A DNA stretch of 64,000 nucleotides, from the NCBI RefSeq assembly GCF_010093815.1, contig NW_022985556.1:161339-225338 (forward strand), written 5' to 3'. This stretch comes from Pseudovirgaria hyperparasitica (lineage: Eukaryota > Ascomycota > Dothideomycetes > Acrospermales > Acrospermaceae). The notes beneath the pieces were generated by a model, which searched no databases, had not been told where the DNA came from, and was given only the letters and a program-made list of their open reading frames with translations. A program made the position numbers and the translations under genes. Of the stretch, positions 42,619 through 53,475 are shown in pieces. Each line of letters begins with the position of its first letter. Within the stretch, counting starts at the first letter, position 1.

Positions 42619-44892
42619 TTAAGCTGAGCAGCCCTGGAGCACATATGTCTCCGTGATCGTTACCGTGGTGGCCGCACCACCCACATCAGTCGCCCCTCCA
42701 GCAAGTGGCGCCCCAGGAGTCACTCGCGGAGTTACCACGGGCGCCACGGAGGGAAGTTCCATCGGCGTTGAAACACCGGTGCTAGGAAGACTGACGAACC
42801 CGCCAAAGCTCTTGCCCGCCGGCGGTGGCGGTGGCAGCGATGAAGCGATCGCACCAACACCCATTTCAGGAACAGGGGTCACGACGCTGGTGATTAGAGT
42901 GCTGGGGCTTGAAGGAAGGGGGGCGAACTGGATTGGAGATCCAGACGGCGCAAGGATGGAGTTCTGGTTTGCGACTGACAGCGCAGGGATGGAGTTCTGG
43001 CTTGCGATTGACGGCGCAGGGATGGAGTTCTGGCTTGCGATTGACAACACAGGGATGGAGTTCTGGCTTGCGATTGACAGCACAGGGATGGAGTTCTGGC
43101 TTGCAATTAACGGCACAGGGATGGAGTTCTGGCTAGCGACTGACAGCACAGGCACCGGGCTTTGGAATAGTGCAGCAGAGGAAGCTGTTGGTGGTGCCCC
43201 TGACGGGCCCACAACGGCGCCCTGGGAGACGGCTGTCGAGACTGCATTCAATGGCAGTATGGGAATTCCAGTGTTTCCAGAATTGATATCGGCAGGAACT
43301 CCACCAGACATGGTCGATAGGCCGGCTCTCATCGCGATCAGGTGGTCGGGCGAATCCCAGTTCTCTTCGCCGAAGCTCCAGGCCATGACACCACCGAGTT
43401 TGAGCGGGACGACGATAGTTTGAAACTTTTTCTGTACGTAATCTTTCGAGTCCCAGCTCCAGAAGATGTTGAGCTCAGTGTCGAGGTATGTGAGGCCGCC
43501 TTTGATGGTGTCGTCGCTTGGTTTGGTCGTTGCGGTGCGCCACGACTTCCAGACGTCTGGGCCTTCACATTGACTGCCGGAACCACTGTAGGTGGGGTTG
43601 CAGTGGCCATAGCCACAGTAGTCTGCTGTGTTACCGCTGTTTATGATTAGAATGGGAATGCTGAGAGGAGACAAATGGTTACGTACCACCAACCGTCAGT
43701 GGAGCAGCAATAGCCACTGCCACATTGTAAACCTTTCTCGGGTCCACACTGGCCGTCCGTCGCAGGTGAGAGAGAAGATGGTGCATCTTTCGCGTTCTTT
43801 GCCTCAAAGGTCATGGAGCCGGAGTGATTGGTGTCGGCACCATTGGAAGCCTCCAGTTCTACAGTAGCACATCCGAGCCCTCCTGTAGATGTACACCCGG
43901 GCTGGACACCGAACCATTTAGCATACAAGGCTAGACCTAGGTTTGCTTTTTGGGGATCTAGGCCAATATTCAGGTATTCCTGGACCGTGTCGAGGGTATC
44001 TTGTACACAGGTGTGGTGGCTTGTGGTTTTGTCTCGCCTGTTCATGATGTCGTAGGTCATGATCTATACGCTGTCAGGGGATTCGCGTGCTAACAAGAGG
44101 GAAGAAACTCACGTTCACAAAATCAACATTGTCGAATATGTTTTTGCCGTTAGCTGCGTTGAAGATGAGCATGTCGCCCTTCTTGCCAGGAGTCGCTATG
44201 GAAAGAACCTTGTCGGTTCCCATGGTTGTCTTTATAGTCTTTAGCATGTTGATGTAGCCTGTGGTTTCAGTACTGGTCGAAGGAGGGGCGCCTCCTGCAA
44301 GATAGTAGACGTCGTTTCCACCAGGGTATTCCCAATCAATATCTGCGGCCGTCAGCATCTCCGAGTCCATCACACTCCCTCACGGTGTTACTCACCAACG
44401 CCGTCAAAGTGAGCGCCGCCCCCAAAATCATGCGTGACGATCTGCTTGATGTTTTCGGCAAAAAGGCTCAAAGAGGCGTCGCTCTCGATAGCCTTTCTCC
44501 ATCCAGTGGTAGGATCATCGTTCCACCCACCGATGGCGAGGCTGACCTTAATATTGGGATTGAGTGCCTTGATAGCTTTGAGAGTGTCAGCGTGCCACTT
44601 ATGTCCTGGCTCTGTATACTGAAATGTGGTCCAGTCTATAGTTTGGTTGTTGAGATTATGGCTTAACATGAAGGCCAAGATGACGTTTGTGACGCCTTCA
44701 AAGGATGTTGCGGTCATAGGAACATTGGGATGCCATCTATTCATGTTAGTTAGTACGACTGAGGGAGGGCGACGAGAAGGAGTGAACTTACTGGTCATAG
44801 TACATAACCAAGCGAGGGGCCGAAGTGGTGTCTTGAGCGACGCTTCGTGTTACCCCTAGAAAAGTCGTCAAAGTCCTCAGTATGTTCCTCAT
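42619..44892 (-). CDS. secreted GH18 chitinase with nested CBM18 and repeat tail
   Basis: Hydrolyses chitin outside the cell or in the wall. Exons are 44892-44792, 44736-44396, 44342-44113, 44063-43687 and 43636-42619, giving 688 aa. The ATG at 44892 gives a signal peptide ('MRNILRTLTTFLGVTRSVAQ'). An earlier ATG at 44986 is in another frame. The GH18 barrel shows 'VSLAIGGWNDD' and the catalytic 'FDGVDIDWEYPGG' with Glu152 as acid, a motif assembled across an exon junction. After 'LGLALYAKWFG', a Cys-rich hevein-type chitin-binding module (CBM18, residues ~330-373, eight or more Cys, 'CGSGYCCSTDGWCGN') interrupts the catalytic domain. The barrel then resumes to 'LGGVMAWSFGEENWDSPDHL'. The C-terminal ~220 residues are Ser/Pro/Thr-rich with 11-residue repeats and end 'TETYVLQGCSA'. 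No clear GPI signal. Confidence 0.94.
42952..43149. repeat. six tandem 33-bp repeats in the chitinase gene
   Basis: Six consecutive in-frame 33-bp units, each starting A(A/G)GGATGGAGTTCTGG on the plus strand, encode on the minus strand an 11-residue unit close to I-P-x-x-S-I-A-S-Q-N-S. The four middle units are nearly identical, indicating recent expansion. Lengths in multiples of 33 keep the frame. Confidence 0.93.
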
Positions 44893-46058
44893 GTTGGGCA
44901 GTAACGATATAGGAGTCCAGCTGCTTGATATCGATGGTAGCACAGTATGTTAGGAAGAAGTAGGTAAGAGTGTATGTCGTACGCATATACGGGTAGCGTA
45001 TTTATATACTCTCTAACAGTGAATGCGGCGATACAGTCACGGATCTGATCGATCGTGAAGGAGCAGAGAAATCTCTATGCATCGAGACAAAATATATATT
45101 CCATGGAAAGTGGGTGCAGCAGCCACAGAACTGCTGAATGCAGAAGTCACAATACGCTTCCACCTGCCCAAAACCCTTTCTTGAATGCTTTCGTCAATTA
45201 TTAACTTATCCATGGCATCGGAAGACCAAGGTCAGACCTCAGACTCTGTGATGGAGTGGTGTTTGCCATAACGTGGCTTTGAAATACCGCCTGAGCGCAT
45301 CTAACGCGTTGACGCGCCACAATTCGACGCCTACAGAGTAGAACAACGGCATTTATTGCTCCTGTAAAGTGATCATGTGCTGCTCGCGTGTCTGTGTCCT
45401 TCTCACTGAAACTTGTTAGGTGACCGGGATATAACGATTGGCCAAAGTGCGTTCGATGATGCCATATAACTTGGCGCTTCGTGAATGGACGACCACAGCA
45501 TCACAAAAATGTCGACTGCTAGATTAAACTCCGGCGGTAGTTTCATGAGAGATGGCAGATTGAAGCACCCAATGGAGCTGAGGTCATTGAAGTGGGTCTT
45601 GGCTCATTCCATGCTTGGATAAATCCCTTGCTTCGTTAAAGACCTACAAGTCCACCCGTCGGATGTGCCGGAACCCAATACGCCACATTATCTGTCTGCT
45701 AAGTTAGGACAAGGTTGATCAATGTTTCGAATGTTCGTGATACCCGTCAGAACGCCCAAGTCTAGGTGGCCTTGAGTCAGGTGGAAAATCTTCTGTTTGC
45801 CATATCAGATTTGAAACACTTGAAATGCCAGTTACACTTGATGATGGTGATGACGATACTTTCATTTTTATTCTAGATGATAAGGTAGATTCGTCTGTTT
45901 ATCCGCGTCAATTCCAGACATCCTTGTAAGGTTATATTGATCTGCCATAGAAGCACCGCTACGGCGAGGAGGGTTTCGACGCAGTACTATATGCTCTCTT
46001 GGCTATGTTAGAATTGAGTTGAGCAAAATGTCGGATACTTGTGGTTATTTTCGATCTC
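44893..46058. other. intergenic region, no gene seen
   Basis: Upstream region of the chitinase (1.2 kb) and 3' flank of the coiled-coil protein gene. AT-rich blocks and no ORF worth reporting. Confidence 0.5.
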
Positions 46059-46712
46059 TCACTTAGCCTTCTTCTTCATTTCGGCCAGTCTTATGTTCGT
46101 CTCCATGGCATGCTCCGCAGTTTTCTGCGTAATGTCTTTATCGATCTGTTCATTCTTCAGCCTCATGGCTTCTCGGGTTTCCGCTATAGCTATCAAGCTC
46201 TTTATTCTCTTTTCGATTTCTTTTTCCTGTGCTTTCTTCAGTCCGGCCTTGGTCCTGATATTGGGATGCGCCTTCAGGAAATTGGCGGTGAACGCGAGCT
46301 GTTCCTTGTCTTCAGCTGCTGACTTGGGACCAGGACCTCCATAGGGCGAGCCATGTTCATGTGTTAATGGTATGGGAATGGTGGGATGCAAGACGTTCTC
46401 GGGGTTCCGGGATGTTGAGCTAAGCGGGAGGGGAGCACCTGCAACTGGTGTACTTTGGTCCAGGCTGGGGGATGGCATTTTGCCATGGAGTACGAGCGCT
46501 GCGAGTTCGTTTTCAAATTGAGGGTCGTATGGCCTTTCAGGGAGTGGCACGTATTTGCTATCTGCATCGACGGGAGTGTGTCCAACCGATGGAGAGGGTG
46601 TATTTGCAGTGCTTGTACGATGAGGAGTGTTGTTTGAGGTTGTAGCAGCCTCAGGCTTATAAGCATCAGTCATATCGATATTGACACCTGTAGTGTCGCT
46701 GGCAGATGGCAT
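46059..46712 (-). CDS. conserved hypothetical protein with C-terminal coiled coil
   Basis: Single exon, 217 aa, not recognised as a named family. Residues 1-130 are disordered (Thr/Pro/Ser/Asn-rich, with 'YVPLPERPYDPQFENELAAL' as the most ordered patch). Residues ~140-217 form a long, highly charged amphipathic helix ('KAGLKKAQEKEIEKRIKSLI', 'ETREAMRLKNEQIDKDITQK') ending 'RLAEMKKKAK'. This looks like a coiled-coil interaction module. There is no signal peptide or membrane span. The gene is head-to-head with the SF3b5 gene across 387 bp, so the two may share a promoter. No function is assigned. Confidence 0.62.
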   Translation of the reverse strand: MPSASDTTGVNIDMTDAYKPEAATTSNNTPHRTSTANTPSPSVGHTPVDADSKYVPLPERPYDPQFENELAALVLHGKMPSPSLDQSTPVAGAPLPLSSTSRNPENVLHPTIPIPLTHEHGSPYGGPGPKSAAEDKEQLAFTANFLKAHPNIRTKAGLKKAQEKEIEKRIKSLIAIAETREAMRLKNEQIDKDITQKTAEHAMETNIRLAEMKKKAK

Positions 46713-47099
46713 GCTAACGATTGCTGTAGTTGTTATTGATCGATTGGATGAATGAATGAGGTAACATGTGAAACGAGCTTCTCCAGTAATCTATGTCCTG
46801 GAGTAAAGTGATATTGCCGTTGTTGTAAGAGATGAAGTGGAACGGGAGGAGTGAGATGTAGTGATAATTATAAAGTTATAGATAAATGATTTGTTCAAAG
46901 AAATCGCGACTTGGAATCGAAGCAGGTTCGGGAAGCAGCGGCCGGAACTGGCGGAGCTTTTCCGCCCTGGCACCAAACACTTCACGACCAAGCGCCTCCT
47001 GGGACCCAAACTTCAGTTTTCATCCTCACCTTACTACCGTACTTCAACCCGCCAATACCCGCCCGACCTCAGCTCTAAACCTCCCATCCTTCTTTCAAT
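46713..47099. promoter_or_regulatory. divergent promoter, coiled-coil protein / SF3b5
   Basis: 387 bp between two start codons pointing away from each other. It must contain both promoters and 5' leaders. I see no strong TATA box. Inferred from geometry only. Confidence 0.5.
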
Positions 47100-47354
47100 A
47101 TGGCTGACAAACTCCGCACACAACAACAGCTCGAAGCGCTGCAGTCCCGCTACCTCGGCGTCGGACACGCGGACACAACCAAATTCGAATGGACTTCTAA
47201 CATCGCCCGCGACAGTTACGCTTCATACGTAGGTCATCCTCAAATGCTTGCGTACATGAGCGTAGGGCTGGGACAGAGCCGTGAGAAGACAAGGTTGGAC
47301 TTCATTGAAAAGATGGTCAGACCCGTGGGACCGCCTCCTGAGAGGGAGGATTGA
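47100..47354 (+). CDS. SF3B5/YSF3-like: splicing factor 3B subunit 5 (SF3b10)
   Basis: Small subunit of the SF3b complex of U2 snRNP, which secures the branch site in the spliceosome. It is 84 aa in one exon; the human protein is also in the mid-80s. Family landmarks are continuous: 'QLEALQSRYLGVGHADTTKF' near the start, 'RDSYASYVGHPQMLAYMSVG' in the middle and 'LDFIEKMVRPVGPP' near the end. It is a full-length, very short gene lying head-to-head with a coiled-coil protein gene and about 550 bp from the ankyrin gene, which converges on it. Confidence 0.96.
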   Translation: MADKLRTQQQLEALQSRYLGVGHADTTKFEWTSNIARDSYASYVGHPQMLAYMSVGLGQSREKTRLDFIEKMVRPVGPPPERED

Positions 47355-47909
47355 GGCGGGTAAGAAAGAGTTTTTATTTGGGCCACAGGCGCTTGGGCTT
47401 GTGATATGGAAGGACGGGACTGTGGAATGAGAGATTGAAACAGGCTTGAACTACATGAGCTTAAAAATACATGAGCTTTCAGTCAAGAGCGTACGAGAAG
47501 GAGGGTTCGTCTTCGGTGTCTTCAATCGCTCTGTTTCTGCATAGCCATCTGGGATAGACATGATGTCGCAACGGCAAGGACGATGGTCCTTGTGATTGTT
47601 TGGTGCTTAGAAGTCAGTATATGATGGGCGAAACAAAGCATACTCACGGAGCCTCCGACACCCCAGGAAGCGCGGCAAGGTGCTTGAGCGTTCTAAGGAA
47701 AGACCTAAATCGACTTCTCGGGTTACGATATGCGCCATGCACAGACTGGGTTATATCACAAAACAAATGAACATGAGGTTGAGGGAGAATGTCACAGTGC
47801 TGCTAGGTTACAACATTCAGGGAGTAATGGTTCTCTGTAATTTACAATCTAAAGTAACGCCCGCTATGCACTGGCAATGCTTCATCTCTTATGACCTTCA
47901 ATGGTGCCC
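47355..47909. other. convergent 3' spacer
   Basis: 3' flanks of SF3b5 and the ankyrin protein. No gene seen. Confidence 0.5.
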
Positions 47910-48564
47910 TCAGTCCGAGTCGCTGGCACTCCCAGTCGGTCCGTCATCGTCATCGTCTGCCACGACGTCGTTGCCAACATTCATGGCATACTCAGCCTTC
48001 TGCAACGACGTCCGCAGTGCATCGTTTCTAGGGTCGACGAGCTCGAATGGCTTAAGTTTGGCCTTGTTCCGTATCCGTGGATCGCAGCCGGCATCAATCA
48101 AGATGTCTACGACAGACTGACCTTCCTCCCATTGCTTCGGTGCTAGTGAATTGACATATCGTACTGCTTTGTGCAGGGGTGTGTCTTGCTCCATGCGGTC
48201 TATTTCGTCGATCTCGAGGCCTTCTTGGTCGAGGAGAATGTCTAGAATCTCATCTGAAATGCATGTCAGCTGTAGTTTCTTTGGCCGGCGGGAGTGGACG
48301 CACAGCTACCACACTCGGCGGCTACATGTAGAGCCCCCTTCCCTACGCCATTCCGTGCCTCGTTGAGTGTTTTGGCAATATACTCGGTGTCCTTGCCTTT
48401 CGGGGCGCCCTTAGACAGGTCTGACAGGACTTCTTCGAGAAGTGTAGTATTGTCACGTCGGCATGCTTCAAATATAAGCTCGCGGGGAGAGGCACCCTGC
48501 TAATTCATTAGCCCATAGCCAGTGATTGTCGAGATGGATGTGAAGGACTGACCTCGTCAGCCAT
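47910..48564 (-). CDS. small ankyrin-repeat protein
   Basis: Exons are 48564-48553, 48499-48310 and 48253-47910, giving 181 aa. The first coding exon is only 12 nt ('MADE'). The first intron has competing acceptors TAG and TAGCAG three bases apart, so one residue (Gln5) may be optional. Ankyrin-type motifs are visible: 'NGVGKGALHVAAEC' followed by 'EILDILLDQEGLEID', and 'EQDTPLHKAVRYVNSLAPKQ' followed by 'VVDILIDAGCDPRIRN'. The N-terminal helix 'SPRELIFEACRRDNTTLLEE' may be a first repeat. The tail is acidic ('VVADDDDDGPTGSASDSD'). This is a protein-interaction module of unknown partner, head-to-head with the Pol III subunit RPC11 gene across 375 bp. Confidence 0.86.
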
Positions 48565-48939
48565 TGCGGGGATGAGAGGAAGTGGGGTAGACTACTGCGA
48601 GGATAGCTTTCTAGACGCGCAGGGGAGAGTTCGTTGTTCTTTTTTCTTGGGGGCACTTGGTGAAGACGTTCGGGCTATAGAATGAAATAAAACGAGGCTG
48701 CACGCAGCTCTGAAACGCGCGTGCGTGTAGCAGGCGCAGTGAAACATCCGATCGCATCCAACGGCAACGAGGCGCGATCAGGCACAAAATCCAGGGTCCA
48801 ATAATACGACTTCCCGAAATATCACCGATCCTGTTTGAAGCTTCAATTTTGATGATATCGATGCCACCTCTAATAATTTGACCATCTCAATCTTGGACGC
48901 GTCCATTACCACCTCTCGCCTCGGTGGGTACTCACCACA
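48565..48939. promoter_or_regulatory. divergent promoter, ankyrin protein / RPC11
   Basis: 375 bp between two opposing start codons; both promoters must lie here. Inferred from geometry only. Confidence 0.5.
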
Positions 48940-49396
48940 ATGCTACTCTTCTGCCCAGTATGCAGCAATCTCCTTACCGTCTCCAAGATGCCCGTAAACC
49001 CACTTTGGCCTGAAGAGTCTGGCAAAAACCGCTTCGAGTGTCGCACATGTCCGTACATGTTCATGATAACTCAAAGGATGATGGAGCGTAAGCCAATGAA
49101 GAGAAAAGAAGTCGAGGATGTACTTGGTGGGGAAGACGCCTGGGCAAATGTTGACAAGACCGATGGTATGGCAAGGCCATAGGATGCGCGTGCAAAGTTG
49201 CAGGATTGCTGACTTGATACAGTCCAATGCCCAAACGACAAGTGCGGTAATACGCAGGCTTTCTTCTATCAATTGCAGATTCGCTCTGCGGATGAGCCGA
49301 TGACTTCTTTTTACAAGGCACGTGTTTAGTTACTGTCCACTCGTACTATGCTAATGGTCTCAGTGCACATCTTGTGCTCGTCAATGGAACGAATGA
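48940..49396 (+). CDS. RPC11: RNA polymerase III subunit C11
   Basis: TFIIS-like subunit that gives Pol III its RNA-cleavage activity and helps termination and reinitiation. Exons are 48940-49165, 49223-49317 and 49364-49396, giving 117 aa (human ~108). The N-terminal zinc ribbon is 'FCPVCSNLL' with 'FECRTCPY'. The C-terminal ribbon is 'VQCPNDKCGN' with 'FYKCTSCARQWNE'. Between them, 'IRSADEPMTSFYK' carries the acidic Asp-Glu pair of the catalytic hairpin. The last intron (46 bp) starts with GC, not GT. Only that donor joins 'FYK' to 'CTSCARQWNE' and completes the zinc site. The GT two bases further on breaks the frame. Confidence 0.95.
49318..49363 (+). other. GC-AG intron in RPC11
   Basis: Donor GCACGT after TACAAG, a GCTAAT branch-like motif and acceptor CTCAG. 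It is 46 bp, among the shortest introns here, and required for an intact zinc ribbon. Confidence 0.85.
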
Positions 49397-50587
49397 GTTT
49401 GATATATACACTTTTCCATCTACTTTTCGCATAGCATAGGAGTTGGGAGGGCTTTCTAAAGAGATACCCATATATATATAGCGGGGCAGACCGATTCGCA
49501 TTCGAAATTGTCGGCTTAAAATACAACATCAAACCCACGGACTTGTTTCTTGTACAAATCGCGTCATATGCCTATAGGCTATAGCAGAGTCAATCGACTT
49601 GACTTAGATCTCATTCAGCATTTGACGAGTCATCGGGACATGGCGCTGACAACCCAGTCGAACTTGGCAGAGTAGATTACGCTAGCATGATACTGTCCTG
49701 CGTATTGTCAAAGGTTTGGACACTTGAAATATTTTGTCTAGCATTGGGGAATAAAAAACTGCGACGACTGTTCCTGACTGTTGTGACTGCCGGGGTTGCC
49801 GCACTAAGACACAAACAGGCAATTCCTGGGTCCCAAGGTCGTTCAAGGTAAGACCTTTAGCAAACCAAGATTATTCGATTTTTCGATTGGAACCCAGCCA
49901 TCTTCTCTTGAGGCAGGTTGCGTTCTTTGCTGGGGCTATGGGCTTCATGGCTTACCACCGATTGCAAGTTCTTTTCGCTTGGCAGCCAAGACAAACAACA
50001 TCTGTACGGAAGGCCCGGTCGATTTTGTTGATGACGTCGAAAGCTCAACAGGAGTTTACCCTTCTGAAGTCTGAGGATGGAATTTATTTCTCTGCGGCTA
50101 TGGGCAAACACCCACCCAATCATGCGAATCATCATCATATTCGGCGCTACTTCCCGATAGCGAAGCTTCCATGTCAATCATTTCGGGCAAAATAACGTTA
50201 CGGTCCGCAGGCTTCCTTGCTTCCTTGTCCATGTCCTACAGCTGCGGTACCCAAAGGATTGCTGAAGCTGGGAAAAAGCGACACTGTAGTACCACATCAT
50301 CACCTCATCGCCTAATACATTGTCTACCACTCATGTCTAAGTGCGTCATGTCGTTACGCCTGACACCTCTATTCATCTTAGCACCCCAGCCCCCTCCCAT
50401 TGAACTGCTACATGAAGTTAGGCACCGCCTCCACCCGGCGAAAGATCGACACTTGGGGTCCAGGACATTAAGGGACACAACTGCGCCCAATGTCTGGGAT
50501 CAGACCATCACGGGTCATTAAAAGCTGCTTTGTCCGGTCGTTCCGGCATTTACTCACGACCACCTCGCAGCTACAGACATTGCGAAG
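49397..50587. other. intergenic region, no gene seen
   Basis: 1.2 kb upstream of the GH47 gene. ORFs of 102-116 codons are featureless. Confidence 0.5.
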
Positions 50588-52208
50588 ATGCTCTGGCCAA
50601 AGTTCGGAGCGATCAGCCTTTGCGCATCTGTCGCACTCGCATTACCAAGATCACCTGCTTCGATCCGGAAACGGGAAGACCAGGAAAGGGCTGATGCTGT
50701 AAAGGCAGCATTCCAGCATGCATGGGATGGTTATAAACAATACGCGTTCCCTAATGATGAATTGAAACCAGTTTCGAATTCGTTTGGCAATTCGAGGTAC
50801 GTGCAATGTGATCGTTGCTGTAGCATGGCCTGAGTGGACGTATAGGAATGGCTGGGGTGCTTCTGCTGTAGATGCTCTATCTACAGCATTGCTTATGGGC
50901 AATCAGGATGTGGTAGACACTGTCCTGGAGCACATCACCACGATCGACTATACGAAGACAGACACAGAAGTCTCCCTGTTCGAAACTACCATCAGATACC
51001 TTGGTGGCATGCTATCCGCATACGATCTACTGAAAGGACCTTTATCGAACATGGCGACAGACGTAAGTCATCCAGTAGCATAATCATCACGTGCATTGAC
51101 AGTCTTGTAGTACACAAAGGTCGATGCTCTCCTCACTAAGTCAAAAGAGCTTGCAGACGCGCTCAAATTTGCATTCGACACTACGAGCGGTGTCCCGCAC
51201 AACAATCTGATTTTCGCCAATCGAACCTATGTCGAAGACAACGGCTCCAACGGACTCGCGACCGTCGGCACTCTTGTCCTCGAATGGACGCATCTCTCTG
51301 ACCTCCTCGGCGTTTCAACTTACCAAGACCTCGCCGAGAAAGGCGAATCCTATCTCTTGAACCCCATGCCTACCTCGAATGAACCTTGGCCCGGTCTCAT
51401 CGGCTCTGATATCAGCATCGAAGACGGCACGCTACAGAACGCAAACGGCGGTTGGTCCGGCGGGCAGGACTCGTTCTACGAATATTTACTGAAGATGTAC
51501 GTCTACGACCAGTCGCGCTTTGGTCAATACAAAGATCGCTGGGTCCTTGCCGCCGACAGCACAATCGCTCACCTAACGTCGCATCCACAAACACGCCCGG
51601 AAGTGACCTTCGTGGCCGAATTCCGGGGCCAGACGCAGAGTCTGAATTCAGGCCATCTGACGTGTTTCCACGGCGGCAACTTCTTACTCGGTGGTGCTGT
51701 GCTCGGCGAGCAGAAATACATCGACTACGGCCTTGCGCTCGTCGACAGCTGCCACGCTACCTACAACGCCACCGCAACGAAGATCGGGCCAGAGCGCTGG
51801 TCCTGGGACCCAGAAAACGTGCCTGCTGATCAACAGGCGTTTTGGGAGGAAAACGGGTTCTACATCACCGTCGAATACTACGATCTCCGGCCTGAAGTCG
51901 TGGAGAGCTTTTACCACGCATACCGCATCACCGGTGAGCAGATCTATGCGGATTGGGTGTGGGATGCGTTCATTGCTGTCAATAGCACAGCGCGGCGTGG
52001 AAGTGGGTTTGATGCAATTGAGAATGTGAATGTGGAGGGTGGAGGCACGAGCTTTGACAACCAAGAAAGCTTCTTGTATGCGGAAGTCATGAAGTATTTC
52101 TACCTGACGTTCGCTGGCGAGGCGGAGTGGCAGGTCAGCAAGGATGGAAAGAATGCATTTGTGTTCAATACTGAGGCACATCCATTCAAAGTTGTAGGTG
52201 GGAGCTGA
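50588..52208 (+). CDS. secreted class I alpha-1,2-mannosidase (GH47)
   Basis: Trims alpha-1,2-linked mannose from N-glycans, or from extracellular mannan, in a Ca2+-dependent reaction. Exons are 50588-50796, 50846-51062 and 51111-52208, giving 507 aa. The signal peptide '[20 protein letters not shown]' is followed by a dibasic 'IRKRE' that a Kex2-type protease could cut. Characteristic stretches are '[20 protein letters not shown]', '[20 protein letters not shown]' across the first junction, '[18 protein letters not shown]', '[14 protein letters not shown]' and the C-terminal 'VFNTEAHPF', whose Thr binds calcium in the family. With a cleavable signal and no membrane anchor, it resembles the secreted Aspergillus 1,2-mannosidases rather than the ER enzyme. 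It lies on the same strand as, and 1.3 kb upstream of, a Zn2Cys6 regulator. Confidence 0.95.
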
Positions 52209-53475
52209 CTATATGATCTGAATGCGAAAGCCTCCCAGGTCTGGTTGGCGGTATTGGTTTTGTTACGTGCGAAGTAGGGGTGGGAGGACTGTATATAGTG
52301 GAAGGCGTATGCATGTAAGAACCAATGCTGCTGTGTACGACTGTGATTCGCAGTCCAGATGTTTATTGATCCACAATGGCACCTATGCACGCAATTTGAC
52401 TGTGGCGTGCTTCTAGAGCATCCTAGACAAGGCTGCCTCTGTTGTCTACCAGATGATGACCGCCCTAAGCGACCAGTCCCCGTAGGCGTCCTCTTCTTAC
52501 CTGTACGGATAATATTTGTCAGTGCTCAAGTGCCTCGAGACGATGTACACGCCTTATACTGCCCTATCAGTGGCCATCAGTGATACATGTGCGACTATGG
52601 CTTGTGAATGTCGCGGACATGATATCTCGGGGCTGGAAAGGAGTCCTGTGATCGTCGCTCCAGATGCATGGCATACAACATATGGCCTTTACTGCATTGG
52701 TCCCGACATCCCCGAGCGCGTGGTAGGTATTTGATTCGCTAGAGAATATTGTATCCACTGTAACACTCTTGGAAGTTTTGAGGCTGTCTCCGTGTTTCGC
52801 AGTAAGGGATGTTCGTGGATAGATGGCAGGCAATTGAGGGTCCTAGATGCTGCAATTAGCTCTTTTCTATGCATAGCGAGACGCCCAGCCAGCCAGTAAG
52901 ATGGCATAGAATGAGACGTTCAGCCTCGGTCGCGGCTCCGAGAGTATGAGACATAGACGTAGACTACTCATAGTAGTTACCGTACGCTAAGAAGCAATAG
53001 TCAGTCAACATGGAGCCCCGATTGTGACGGTTTGCGCACGAGCACATACATCGGCAAATCAGCGACAGTGTCAAGCGGAGACGGCTCCGACTAGGGATGT
53101 ACTAGGGAGGTAGCATGCTGAGACCCGTAATTTAGTCGTCCGTAGGGAACTGCTGTATTTTCAGGGTGCGGCGAGGAGGAAGCAGAGTGTGTACTGTGGA
53201 TGGAAGTTGGAGGAGGATTGGGGAAGACAAAACACACGCGGGTAAACACATCAATTTCTTGTAGAATAATTGTCAGAGCAAAGAGAGAGAGGTGCCGTGG
53301 TCCGCCCGCGCGCACGGTTTGCCTTCACTTCCCTAGGAGACCCCCCCCGTCAGCACAGCATTTCATCTTTGGCATGCATGACTCAGCAGCCGTCCTTGTA
53401 GCATTTTGAAATCCCATCTTTCTAAGCATCCATCATCTATTCATCAAAATCACTAGCAAGACTTCGCAACACGAT
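52209..53475. other. intergenic region, no gene seen
   Basis: 3' flank of the mannosidase gene and promoter of the Zn2Cys6 regulator. A C8 run occurs near 53341. Only short ORFs. Confidence 0.5.

Noticed and set aside
42653-43423. 256-codon plus-strand ORF with regular repeats
   Set aside because: Antisense to the chitinase C-terminal exon. The repeats are those of the chitinase tail read backwards.
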